Origin: Elephas maximus indicus
Taxonomy: Eukaryota > Chordata > Mammalia > Proboscidea > Elephantidae
Reading direction: 5' to 3'
Length of the DNA: 64,000 nucleotides
NCBI RefSeq assembly: GCF_024166365.1
Contig: NC_064822.1
Span: forward strand, 103,350,823 to 103,414,822
Each line of letters begins with the position of its first letter. Position 1 is the stretch's first letter. The notes beneath the pieces are model-generated. The model was not told where the DNA came from. It ran no database searches and saw only the letters and a program-made list of their open reading frames with translations. The position numbers and the translations under genes are program-made. Shown piece by piece: positions 36,814-48,490 of this stretch.

Positions 36814-38420
36814 TAATAAAACTTTATGCTTGATTAAAACACACTCTCCATCACCAGCAATGCACACATTCCAAACTAACTCAATTCAAATAATTTAATT
36901 TTTAAGTATAACTCGCTGCAGATTCACGGAATAAAACAAATGTTGATCTAGAAACATATAAGCAAATGATTGTGCATTTGTTCCACAAACATAGATTAGA
37001 AGTGGAGTTTTACAGTATTGTGATGCAAAAGTACCCTTTTGTTTACTGTGTTAGCTGACGTCAGAAATCATGGTGTGCGTGTTGCCATCAATGGATATGT
37101 TTATACTGACAAAGATTCCAACTCCTGTTGTGATGGATTTCGAAATCTTTCAATGCAAATGTACTATATGCTATATACTCATTTTTCATTTTATTTACAT
37201 TCTTGCTTTATAAATGCATATGTAGACAGGGCGGTAAGATTTGCCCTTATAAAAACAAGCCCAGTTTCAATATACTTCTTGCTGCAGTGCATGCATTTCT
37301 TAAAGATATTATTGGATATTGAAGTTTAAAAAAAAAATACTGCCAACTCATAAAATTACATAAAATAAGTCTATAACTTATACAACTTACTCAAACTTAG
37401 TGATTTATTGACTTTAGTTACAAAAAAAAAAACTCTCTAGAGTTCATCAAATAGAGGAATGTCTGACTTATAAAAAGATTAGAACTCTGCACTTAATGTT
37501 CTTACCACTCAGATGGTAGTCTCACCTTCCCCAACCTTCTTAGCTTCTGAAGAAATGGAGGCTGCATGCCAAAGGGTCAGAAAAACAGTAGAGGTGTAGC
37601 AGAGCTCCTTGGAGACACACATATGTGAGATCTGTAAGGGTAAATAAAATACTTAAAAAAAAAAATAGTTCTCCCTGGTGCAAAAAAAAAAAAAAAAAGA
37701 AAGAAACCACTCCCTTTCCACCCTCACACCTTAGAACATTTACTTCTGAAAACTTGTCATTGTAAATTCTCTTTCTGCTTCTTTGAGATATATGTAAATC
37801 TTTGTAAAAGCTAGACAAGCCTCTTGCCAGTTTTATAACCCAGGAATTTTTTTCTCAAGGGTCTGGAGCCATCCCTTTGAAATGTCATCATTAAGGAAGA
37901 CAGCACCCCAGTCTCCTAGCTTCTCTGGGCGGGTAGGAGCCCAACTGCAGCAGACGCCTGGCTCTAAGTCAAACAAAACTACCTGCTGTCATAAAGATAG
38001 GAGAAATTAATTTTTCTACTGGATAAAGGCAATGAGCAAACACAAGTGGCTACCCAATTACCAGGCGAATTTAGGATGAACTATGTGTGACAAATGGTGC
38101 CGCTAAGTCCTCTTGAGGGTTAGTTGTCATTTGTCTTGAGAAGGAACCTGAATGAAATGGGTTGCATCTGCTTGGCTATACAAAAGGGTCAGATTTCCTT
38201 CTGTCTTTGCAACCACTTTAGTGTATTGTCTGTGATGAGCATTACATTCTGGTTTAATGTTTTATTCAGTAATAAAAGTTTTCTTTCTCTTCTACCTTTG
38301 TGAAGAGGGTTTCTGAGTTGGCAGGAGATTTTGTTTTTAATTATATTTCCCCAGTAGGTCTTATCCTCTAGATATTTTACTTTCTAGCTATGCAAGCTTT
38401 GAAAACAAAAAGTCATCTTT
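36814..38420. other. Unassigned DNA within OR unit 2
   Basis: Contains A-rich tracts near 37420 and 37681-37698. I do not recognise a repeat family or gene. The frame at 37039-37329 (96 residues) has no recognisable domain. Confidence 0.35.
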
Positions 38421-38424
38421 TAAT

Positions 38425-38520
38425 TTCAAGTTTCCCACCAACATAGTGGGCTAACAATACCTACTTGGCAGTGTTGTGAGAATTTAATTGCATAATTTAC
38501 GTAAATTAAGAGCTTTAATA
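38425..38520 (+). mobile_element. MIR SINE 3' part
   Basis: Words 'tttccca', 'gggctaacaatacctacttg' and 'ttgtgagaatttaattgcat' follow the MIR 3' half. Confidence 0.6.
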
Positions 38521-38804
38521 AACTCAGTTTACTATTTATTTTTAAATGCTCAATATTACAAAGGAAGAGAGGTACACCTGAGAAGCTGATAAGGACATTT
38601 TAGGGACCAGATTAAAAACTAGTCAATCTGGAGGAGGTTGGACTGCAGGAGAGCTCTAGTACAGGAAAAGAGAGGTGAGATGAGATGAGAGAGAGGGCTC
38701 AGAAAAAAAGTGAGTGTCTTAGAAAGTCAGTAAAAGAGGGAGAGAAGGGGAGAAAGAAGTAGACTAAGAACTGGTCAGAAGGGACAAAAACATCAGATAA
38801 TTTA

Positions 38805-39255
38805 GGGAGGACAATATCCTAGAACTCAGAGTCAACAGGTGAACACATCTTGGCTCAGGTGATTCCTATCAAGAGGATGTACCACAACTATTGAACTCTG
38901 GGAATGGGTATAGTTTTCTATCATAGGAAACTAGGTGAGAAGAAAGAAGTATGTTTACCCAGGCTCCAAAAGTCTCTGTAGATAAATCTTCAAAATGTTT
39001 TTCTAATTTCTGCCCAAGAATCATCTAGAAAAATTCAAGTTTTTGACCAGTTTCTTAATCCTGGTTACACAATCATTTGTCCATGTAATTTCCTCCGTGA
39101 CTAATATTTTGCCGTTACCATTAGCCAAATAAAGAATTTTTGAGTGTAACCAACCAGAGGAAGGCAGTTGAGTTTAGGTAGCCAATAGGTTGTCAGGCTG
39201 AGTTTAGGAGTCTAAGAGGCAGCTGGCTCAATGCCAGGTAGTCCCTGGAGTCACA
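38805..39255 (-). promoter_or_regulatory. Conserved duplicated block upstream of OR copy 2
   Basis: Paralogue of 17570-18090 (see there). Insertions have moved it to about 9 kb from the ATG, compared with about 4 kb in unit 1. If it holds the first exon, the intron of copy 2 has doubled in length and now contains an RTE and an LTR. Confidence 0.3.
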
Positions 39256-40679
39256 CAAAGAAGCTTGACTTTGGACTTATTAACTAAAAAGAAGAACCTT
39301 TTTCTTAGAGTAACATGGGACTTTATTATACATAATCTTTGGAAATCCTGGGTTGAAGCAATAACTTTGAACTACTGAATGAGAAATCTTCCTATTCTGA
39401 TGAAAATAAAGAGAGAACAGGAAATTTGGTCCCTGTGTAGGAATCTCCCATTGGCCAAATACAAGGTGGATGAATGTTCTGGGATTTACTATGGAAGCTG
39501 AGAAGTGACCTGGAGTTTACCTTTTCATCATTTCCCCATGTGTATATGAATAGGCTTGTAAATACAACAGGGTTGAGGATTATTACTTTTTATTATACAA
39601 GAAATTGTAAGTCAAACAGCACATAAGTGAATTTTGTGCCACATCATTAGACACTACATCCCCTACCTTTTTATCATGAACAGATGTTTAATTTTGTTGC
39701 ATGTTTTTTATGCATCTATTGAGATTATTGTATGGTTTTTCTTATTTAGTCTGTTAATATACTGAATTACATTGATTGAAATTTATCAAGCCCTGCATTT
39801 CTGGGATAAATCCATTTTGGTCAGGCTGCATTATGCTTTTTTTTAAAAAAAAAATTTATGTATTTTATTTGCTAATATTTTGTTCAGGGCATTTTCATGA
39901 GGTCTGAACATAATCTGTGGTTTTATTGTCTTGTAATATCTTTTTCCATGTTAGGTGTTAAGATTATGCTGGCCTCATAAAAAGAGTTGGGAAGTATATC
40001 TTTCTCTTCTATCTTCTGAAAGAGAATGTGGAGGACTGACCCTTCTTCCTCAAATGTCTGATAGAATTTACCATGAAATACTCTGGACCTGGAGTTTTCT
40101 ATTTTGTAAGGGTTTTAACTACAAATTCAATTTATTCAATAAATATAGGGCAATCCAACACCCGTTCATGCTAAAAAAACCTTAACAGACTAGGAATAGA
40201 AGGGAAATTCCTCAACATGCTAAAGGGCATTTATGAAAGCTTATGGCTAATACCATACTTAGTGGTGAAAAACTCAACGTCTTCCTCCTAAGCTAAACAA
40301 GAAAAGGATGTCTACTTTCTATACTTCTATGCAACATTGTACGGGAGGTTCTACCCTAAGCAATTAGATAAGAAAAAGAAATAAGATGCATCCAGTTTGG
40401 AAAGGAAGTCCTACTTCTTATATATAAAAAATTCTTAAGAATTCCCAAGAAACTATTAGAGGTAATAAATGAATTCAGGAAAGTTGCAGAGTACAACATG
40501 AACACACAAAAATCAACTGTATTCCTATACACTAGCAGTGAACAATCCAAAAAGAAATCATGAAAACAATTCCATTTACAACTGAATCCAAAAGAATAAA
40601 ATACCTAGAAATAAATTTAACCACGGAGATCTAAGACTTATACACTGAAAACTACAAAACATTGTTGAAAGAAATTAAA

Positions 40680-40721
40680 AACCCCAAAACCCATTCCCAT
40701 TGAGTCAATTCCGACTCACAG
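40680..40721 (-). mobile_element. Extremely short (42-bp) SINE insertion with 14-bp TSD
   Basis: Only the complement of the AfroSINE 3' tail is present ('aaccccaaaacccattccca' to 'ccgactcaca'). It is bracketed by 'tgaaagaaattaaa' at 40666-40679 and 40722-40735. It is a genuine, severely 5'-truncated retroposition within L1 ORF2. Confidence 0.85.
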
Positions 40722-42035
40722 TGAAAGAAATTAAAGAAGACCTAAATAAAAGGAAATGTATCTCATGCTTGTGGATTGGAAGACTTATATTGTTAGGATG
40801 GCAAAGCTACCCAAAAAAAAGCAATCTACATATTCAATGCAACCTGTGTCAAATTGTCAGTGGCCTTTTGCAGAAATGGAATAGCTGATCCTAAAATATA
40901 TATGAAATTTTGAGAGACCCAGAATAGTAAAACAAAATCTCGAAGAAGAACAAAGATGGAGGACTCACACTTCCTAATTTCAAATCTTAGTACTAAGCTA
41001 CAGTAATCAAAACTGTTTGGTACTGGCATAAGGATAGGCATATATATACTCAATGGCAATATATGTACAAACATATATATATTAGAATAGAATGGAATAG
41101 AATTGATAATGAAGAAACAAACTTGTACGTCTAGGGTTAATTGATGTTTGACAAAAATGCCAAGACCATTCAATGGGGAAATAAGAGTCTCTCCAACAAA
41201 TGGTACTGGGACAATTGAATATCCACATGCAAAGGCACAAACTTGGACCCCTACCAAACACCATATAAAAGGTTAATTCAAAATGGGTCAATAACCTAAA
41301 TGCAAGAGCTAAAGCCATAAAAACCCTTAGAAGAAAACATAGGTGTAAATGTTTGTGACCATGGGATACCAAAAGCACAAGCAACAAGAGAAAAAATAGA
41401 TAAATTGGACCTCATTATAATTAAAATCTTTTGTGCATCAACTAACATTATCAAGAAGACGAAAAGAGCACCTACAGAATGCAAAATAAATGAATAAGTT
41501 GCAAATCATATCCCTGATAAAGACCTAGCATCTAGTGTATGTATAGATATGCATATATCTTACAACTCAATAACAAAAAGACAACCAATTTAAAAATGAG
41601 CAAGGGACAAAACAAAAAATGACCAACAAGCTCATGAAAAGATACTCTGCATCATTAGTCATTAGGGAAATGTAAATCAAAACCACAGAGATACCACTTC
41701 ACACTCACTAGGATAGTTATAATCAAAATAATGGAAAATAACAAGCATTGGTGAGGATATGGAGAAATTGGAACTCTTGTATGTTGTTGGTGGGAATGTA
41801 AAATTGTTCAGCCATTGAGGTAAACCGTTTTGCAGTTCCTCAATAAGTTAAACATAAAATTACCATATGGCACACCAATTCCAGTCCTAGGTATATACCA
41901 AAAAGAATTGAAAATGTGTACTCAAATACATAAACACAAATAATCATAGCAGCACTACTCACAATAGCCAAAATGTACAAACTCAAATGTTCATCAACAG
42001 ATACATAGATAAACAAAATGTGCTTATATACATAA

Positions 42036-42184
42036 AAAACCCATCGCCATCCAGTCTCTTCGGACTCACAGCAACTCTATAGGACAGAGCCTCACAGGGT
42101 TTCCAAGGAAGGGCTGGTGGATTCAAATTGCTGACCTTTTTGTTAGCAGCCATAACTCTTAACTACCATGCTACCAGGGCTCCT
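42036..42184 (-). mobile_element. AfroSINE-type SINE in L1
   Basis: Antisense SINE ('aaaaaacccatcgccatcca' to 'taccatgctaccagggctcc') splitting the L1 end. 'tatata'-rich flanks suggest a short target duplication. Confidence 0.8.
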
Positions 42185-42599
42185 ATATAATGGAATAATA
42201 TTCAGCCATAGAAAGTAATTAGGTACTGATACATACCACAGCATAGATAAACCTCAAAAGCATTATAAATGAAAGAAGACATACTCAAAATATCACATAT
42301 TGTACGATTTCATTTAATGAACTATCCAGAATAGGTAAATATATGGAGACAGAAAGCAGATTTATGATTGTCAGGGGCTGGGGAGTGGTGGACTGGAGGA
42401 CAACTGCTTAATGGGTTTTTTTTTTTTTTTTCTGGCAGGGGGAGGTGAGGAACATGTTTGGGAACTTGACAGAGATGGTGGTTGCCCAGCATTGTGAATG
42501 TACTGAATGCCACTGAACGGTACACTTTCACATGGCTAATTTTATGTTATGTGAATTTTACCTCAATTTAAAATATATACAGGACTATTTATGCTATCT

Positions 42600-43018
42600 G
42601 TTTTTTCTTTAGCCAGTTTTGGTAGTTTGGCTCTTTCAGTAATCAAAATTTAAGAGCATAGAGCTGTTTGTAGTATTTTCTATTTATCATTTTGATGATT
42701 GTGGAATCAGTAATAATGTCCCCTATTTCATTTCTGATTCTGATAATTTGAATCTTCACTCTTTTCTTCTTGGTCATTCTGGCTAAAGGTTTATTCATAT
42801 TGATAAACTTTTCAAAGGATCAGCTTTTTGTTTCATTTGATTTTGTTTTCAATTTCATTGATTTTTTTTCTTTTTTGCTGTAATCTTTATTACTTTTTAC
42901 TCTTCTGCTTGCTTTAGATTTAATTTAGTATAGTTTCTTAAGGCATGAGGTTAGGTTACTGATTTTATATTTTTTTTCTTTTCTAATATGTATATATATA
43001 TTTAATTTCCCTCTAAGA
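42600..43018 (-). mobile_element. L1 ORF2, antisense fragment
   Basis: T-rich plus strand that reads as L1 ORF2 on the minus strand ('ggctaaaggtttattcatat', 'aatttcattgattttttttc'). It is separated from 43541-44570 by an RTE fragment and is probably the same L1. Confidence 0.6.
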
Positions 43019-43020
43019 TC

Positions 43021-43540
43021 TGTGTTAAAATCTTAAAAGGTAAAGACATCACACTGATGACTAAAGTGTGCTTGATCCAAACCATGATCTTTTCAATTGC
43101 CTTATATGCGTTAAAAAATATGTATATTTTTTATTATATGCATGTGAAAACTGGACAATGAAAAACAAAGACCAAAGAAGAATTGATGCATTTGAATTAT
43201 GGCATTTGCTAAGAATATTGAATATACCATGAACTTCCAGAAGAATGAACACATCTGTCTTGAAGAAGTGCAGCCAGAATGTTCCTTACAAGCGAGGATG
43301 GCAAGACTTCATCTCACTTGCTTTGGGCATTTTATCAGAGGAGGACATCATGCTTGGTAAAGAAGAGCATCAGCAAAAAAGAGGAAGACCTTCAACGAGA
43401 TGGCTTAACAGAATGGCTGCAACAACGGGCTCAAACATACCTACTATTGTGAGGAAGGCAGAGGACTGGACAACATTTCGTTCTGTTATGCATAGGCTTA
43501 CTATCAGTTGAAAAGAACTTGATGGCACCTAACAATAACA
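43021..43540 (+). mobile_element. RTE LINE 3' fragment inside antisense L1
   Basis: Sense RTE 3' end: 'tgtgttaaaatcttaaaagg', then 'cttggtaaagaagagcatca', then the terminus 'gatggcacctaacaataaca'. It carries a small AT-rich insertion near 43105-43140. The L1 sequence continues on both sides. Confidence 0.75.
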
Positions 43541-44570
43541 GTTGTGGTAACTGCATCCCAAGTTCTTATATGCTGTGTTGTCCTCTTCATTCAATTCAAG
43601 AAATATTTAATATTTTATGACACTTTCTCTTTTATTCATGGGCCACTTATAAGTCTGTTGCTTAATTTAAAAATATTTGGGAATTTTCCAGAAAAATTTT
43701 TGTTATTGATCAGAAGTTTAATTTCATTACATTGAAGAACATAATTTGTATGGTTCCTATTTCTTCAAATTGCATAATACTTGCTTTATGTCCTATAATA
43801 TAGCCTATCTTGTTGAATGCTTTATGTGCACTTGAGAAAAATATATTTTCTGCTGTTGTTCAGTGCAGTGTTTTATAAATGTCATTAGATCATGTTGATA
43901 GTGTTATTGAGTATCTCCATATACTAATTTTCTGTTTACTTGTCATTGATTACTGTAAAGGAGTGTTTAAGTCTTCAACTATAATTGTGGATTTTTCTAC
44001 TTCTACTTTCAGATCTATCAGTTTTGTGTTGTGTATTTTTGAAATTTTAATTTTAGATTAATACACATGTAAGAAGTCATGTCTTTTTGAAGATTTCACC
44101 TCTTAATCACTCATATAATGTCCCTCTTTACCCCTGACAATTCTTTTTGTTCTGAAGTGTATTTTGAAATTAATATAGCTACTCTAGGTTTCCTGTGGTT
44201 AGTCTTTCATGGTTTATCTTTCTCCACTTTTCTTTGACCTGTGTCGTGTTAGTTTCTTGCAGATAGCATGTAGTGAGTGCTTGCGTTTTAATGCAATCGG
44301 ACAACACCTGTGTTTTAACTAGCGTGTTTGGACTATTTACATTTAAAATGATTATTAATATAGTGAATTATAATCTACCATCTAGTTAGCTCTTTTTGGG
44401 TACTTCTATTGTTTTCTTCTCTTGGTTTAATTGAGTATTTTTAAGATTTCTTTATATCTTTAATTGGACTTGTAACTTACATCTCATTTTAAAGCTTTTT
44501 TTAGTGGTTACCCTAGAATTCTCAATATACTTTTTCAAATAATCTGAGTGCTACTTCACATGTACTGTAA
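43541..44570 (-). mobile_element. L1 ORF2 (endonuclease/RT side), antisense fragment
   Basis: Continues the antisense L1 of 42600-43018. Typical antisense L1 words include 'ttttctgctgttgttcagtg' and 'tttcttgcagatagcatgta'. No open frame remains. Confidence 0.6.
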
Positions 44571-44574
44571 GGAC

Positions 44575-46345
44575 CTGTTGTTGTTAGGTGCTGTCGAGTT
44601 GGATCCAACTCATAGCGATCCTATGTGCAACAGAAGGAAACATTTCCCAGTCCTGTATCATCCTCACAACCATTCCTATGTTTGAACCCATTGTTGCAGC
44701 CACTGTGTCAACCCATCTCATTGAGGGTCTTCCTCTTTTTTGCTAACACTCTACCATACCAAGTGTGATGTCCTTCTCCAGGGACTGGTCCCTCCTGATA
44801 ACATGTCCAAGTACATGAGATGAGGTCTTGCCCTTCTTGCTTCCATGGAGCACTCTGGCTGTACTTCTTCCAAAATAGATTTTTTCACTTTTCTGGCAGT
44901 TCATGGCATATTTAATATTCTTCACCAACACCATAATTCAAATGTCTCAATTCTTCTTTGGTCTTCCTTATTCATTGTCCAGTTTTTGCACACATATGAG
45001 TCAGGTGTACCTTAGTCCTCAAAGTGACATCTTTGCTTATCAACACTTTAAAGAGGTGTTTAAGGTGGTGTTTTGCAGCAGATTTGTCCAATGCAATATG
45101 TCATTTGCTTTTTTGACTATTGCTTCCATGAGTGTTGATTGTGGATCCAAGTAAAATGAAACCCTTCACGTCAATATTTTCTCCATTTATCATGATGTTG
45201 CTTATTGGTCCATTTGTGAGGATTTCTGTTTTCTTTACGTTAAAGTGTAATCCATATTGAAGGCTGTAGTCTTGGGTCTTCATCAGTAAGTGCTTCAAGT
45301 CCTCTTCACTTTCAGCAAGCAAGGTTGTGTCATTTGCATATCGCAGGTTGTAAATGAGTCTTTGGCAAATCCTAATACCCTGTTCTTCTTTACAGAGTCC
45401 AGCTTCTCAGAGTATTTGCTTAGCATACAAACTGAATAAGTATGGTGAAAAGATACAACTCTGACACACATCTTCCCTGATTTTAACCCACAGAGTATCC
45501 CCTTATTCTGTTCGAATGACTGCCTCTTGGTCTATGTACAGATTCTGCATGGGCACAATTAAGTGTCCTGAAATTCCCATTCTTCACAGTGTTATCCATG
45601 ATTTGTTATGATCCACACAGTTGAATACCTTTACATAGTCAATAAAACACAGGTAAACCTCTTTCTGGTATCCTGTGCTTTCAGTCAGGATCCATCTGAC
45701 ATCAGCAACGATATCTCTGGTTCCACAACCTCTTCTGAATCTGGCTAGAATTTCTGGCAGTTCCACATGAATGTACCATGGCAACTGTTTTTGAATCATC
45801 AGCAAAATTTTACCTGTGTGTATTATTAATGATATTGTTTGATAATTTCTGCCTTCTGTTTGATCACCTTTCTTTGGAATGGATACAAATATGGATGTCT
45901 TCCAGTTGGTTGGTACAAGTAGCTGTCTTCCAAATTTCTTGTCATATAAGAGTGAGCACCTCCAGTGCTGCGTCCGTTTGTTGAAACATCTCAGCTGGTA
46001 TTCCGTCAATTCCTGGAGCCTTATTTTTCACCAATGCCTTCAGTGCAGCTTGGACTTCCTCCTTTGATACCATCAGTTCTTGATCATGTGCTACCCCCTG
46101 AAATGGTTGAACATCGACCAATTCTTTTTGGTACACGAACTGTGTATTCCTTCCGTCTTCTTTTGGTGCTTCGTGGTTTTTTCATTTTTTTCCCTTAGAA
46201 TTCTTCAAAATTGCAGCTTGAGGCTTGAATTTTCTCTTCAGTTCTTTCAGTTTGAAAAATGCAAAGTGTGTCATCCCTTTTGGTTTTCTAACTCCAGGTC
46301 TTTGCACATTTCGTTAAAATACTTTACTTAGTTTATTTCCAATTC
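44575..46345 (-). mobile_element. RTE LINE, 5'-truncated
   Basis: Antisense RTE from its 3' end ('tgttgttgttaggtgctgtc') through reverse transcriptase and the upstream region, ending near 46345. Minus frames at 45101-45322 and 45584-46009 are RT pieces in different phases, broken by stops. The target duplication is not clear. Confidence 0.8.
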
Positions 46346-46372
46346 TTCCTTCCTATTTTTTTTTTTGCCATT

Positions 46373-46956
46373 TGTGATGGTTAATGCTATGTGTCTACTT
46401 AGGCTATGATTCTTACTGGTTTGGTAGACATTGGACACATTGCTGTTCCATAATGTAATATAATTGAATCACTTCCACAATAAGATCTGATATAATGTAA
46501 TCACCTCTACAATAAGATTGGCTATAAGCAGTCAATCTATCAAAAGGGGAGTTTTCTTGGGGGTGTGGCCTGCCTCCAGTATGCAAATGGATGTTCCAGC
46601 AAGGCTCACTCTTGCTCTGGATCCTGCATGCAACCTGTCATCATCTGACCTCTGGTTCTTGGGATGTGAGCCAGCAGCTTGCCACCTGACCTGCAGATTT
46701 TGGGATTCACCAGCTCCTGCAGCCCTGTGAGTTGGCAGCCTACCATCTGTCCTGATGATTTTGGATTTTTCAGACCCTGCAACCACATGAGTTAGGAGAA
46801 GCCTCTAGCTTGATGCCTGACCCACGGATTTGGGACTTTCCAGCTTCCACAACTGTGTGAGCCATTTCACTGAATTAAATCTCTCTATTTTTTTATATAC
46901 ATTTATACATATACATTTCACTGGTTTTGTTCCTCTAGAAAACCCAACCTAAGACA
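46373..46956 (+). mobile_element. ERVL-type 5' LTR (provirus 2)
   Basis: 584 bp from 'tgtgatggttaatgctatgt' to 'acccaacctaagaca', homologous to the reverse complement of 6887-7422. It is followed directly by a primer-binding-site-like 'tggtactaaaagcggttc' and an ERVL leader, so it is the 5' LTR. Confidence 0.8.
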
Positions 46957-47166
46957 TATGGTACTAAAAGCGGTTCTAGGGGAACAAAGTCTTCAGGATG
47001 ACTTTTTTCAACTGGTTCTCAAGTCTGGGTAGTCTTACAGGTGCTGAAAACTCTGCCTCCAGTAGTAGTGAGGGCATAACATGAAATGGAAATAGAAATA
47101 CACAAAAGATTACCACCAATGGATCAAATATTTGTGAGAAACAAGGCTCTGGGCGATTGCATAGTT
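46957..47166 (+). pseudogene. ERVL leader (provirus 2)
   Basis: Matches the leader of provirus 1 (6656-6886, minus). It ends at 'gggcgattgcatag', where an antisense RTE begins. Confidence 0.7.
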
Positions 47167-47474
47167 GTTGTTGTTGTTAGGTGTCATAGAGTCAGTTTTG
47201 ACTTACACCAAAGCTATGTACAACAGAATGAAAAACTGCCTGGTCCTTTGACATACTTACAATCGTTGCTACATTTGAGCCCATGCTCTGCTGCTATTCA
47301 TAAGGTTTTCAATGGACAGTCTTTTAAAGAAGTAGATCACTAGGTCCTTCTTCCTAGTCTGTCTTGGTCTGGAAAATTTACTGAAACCTGTCTACCATGG
47401 ATGACTCTGCTGGTATTTGAAATACCAGTGGCATATCATCTAGCATCACAGCAACATGAGATACCACAGTATGA
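47167..47474 (-). mobile_element. Internally deleted RTE in ERVL
   Basis: About 120 bp of RTE 3' end ('ttgttgttaggtgtcataga' to about 47283) is joined directly to about 190 bp of RTE 5' end ('tctgctgctattcataaggt' to about 47474). The whole coding middle is missing. 'tgcata' on both sides may be the target duplication. It lies at the same ERVL position as the RTE of provirus 1. Confidence 0.75.
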
Positions 47475-48312
47475 CAAACTAAGAGACAAGTCGTGCATAT
47501 ATGATACTTTTCTACAATTTTGTCAGAAAGAAAAGTATAAGAAAGCTGGTTGGTCATACTTTCACTAGACAAAGTGGTGAAAGAAAGAGATGAGGCCAGG
47601 GCTTGAGGGTCAAAACACAGATGCCACATACAAGACCTGAAGGTTGCCACTTGTGCCCTGAAAGGAAGCCTTATTTCTTGTAGTAGCAGAGCTGATATTG
47701 CCAAAAATGAAATCCAGAGTTTTATGATAAGAGTGGCTAAATTACAATACAATTGGATGTCCAACCTTAAATGGTGTCTGAAGTTAAAGCGATGGTATTG
47801 ATTGGGAAGAAACGGGACCCTGAAACTTGGGATGGGGATATATGGGCAGATAATCAGGAAGCTGGGGACATTGAGCCTCTAAATTCTGTCCAATCATTCC
47901 TGCCAACAGAACTAGTTCTCTTACTCCCATCTGAACAGATTACTCCAAGTTTGTCTGCTAAACCAGCCTCCCCAGTAAGATCTGTATCATTTCCACTCCA
48001 TATGATGAGATTAACCCAGCTTTGCTTGAAGAGTCTTTGAGTTATTGCCTGGGGTGGCTCCTGGGGCATTGCCTGGGGCATTGCCTGAGACAGATGCTTT
48101 AGAAGACATTACTGAATGTTGCCAGGACCCCCCCGCCCCGCCAGTTTTACTTCTAGACCTATAGCTACACTTAAGTTCCAGTGAGCCCCAAGAGGTAAAG
48201 TACAAAGTGTGACCCAGGAGGAGGTACACTACACTCCAAAGAAATGCTTTATTTTTCTAACAAAATACAAACAAAAATTCTGGGGAATATGTGTGGGAAT
48301 GGCTATTAAGGG
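47475..48312 (+). pseudogene. ERVL gag region (provirus 2)
   Basis: Continues the provirus after the deleted RTE. Its first 450 bp match the reverse complement of 1-465. It includes coding-like stretches with frameshifts and a short tandem repeat of 'cctggggcattg' near 48057-48090. It is truncated at about 48312, where an antisense RTE lacking its 3' end begins. No functional protein. Confidence 0.65.
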
Positions 48313-48490
48313 TTTTTGTTTTGTTTTTGTTCGAATATGTTGAGGTGTAACCCATACGGTCTTTAATCTTCATCAGTAAGTGCTTCAAGACCTCTTCGCT
48401 TTCAGCAAGTAAGGTTGTGTCATTTGCATATCACAGATTGTTAATGAGTCTTTCACCAATCCTGATGCCACATTCTTCTTCATGCAGTCC

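Larger units (their letters stand above)
28790..39612. repeat. OR duplication unit 2
   Basis: Tandem paralogue of 12442-18487, expanded by a 3.2-kb RTE (32035-35276), a solo LTR (36305-36808) and other sequence absent from unit 1. Conserved order: OR 3' flank, OR gene, blocks at 31080-31990, 35320-35420 and 38650-39612. Both RTE boundaries fall inside sequence continuous in unit 1, so the insertion came after the duplication (or was lost cleanly from unit 1, which is less likely). Confidence 0.75.
39640..42590 (+). mobile_element. L1 LINE (ORF2 end and 3' UTR) with 5' inversion
   Basis: 40145-42590 is L1 ORF2 in plus orientation through the 3' end ('accatatggcacaccaattc' near 41859; 'ggaataatattcagccatag' near 42190; 3' UTR to 42590). 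39640-40135 is the immediately preceding ORF2 segment in minus orientation, in the order expected if one L1 had its 5' part inverted at insertion. ORF2 is broken throughout. SINEs are inserted at 40680 and 42036. Confidence 0.75.

Noticed and set aside
37039-37329. 96-residue frame with no repeat assignment as a candidate gene
   Set aside because: No domain, no splice or start context and no second copy seen, so insufficient evidence for coding.
40826-41257. 143-residue minus-strand frame, apparently membrane-like
   Set aside because: Antisense to L1 ORF2, so incidental.
47771-48040. Possible host-captured gene in the ERVL gag region
   Set aside because: Matches the equivalent part of provirus 1 and is frameshifted; ordinary decayed gag.
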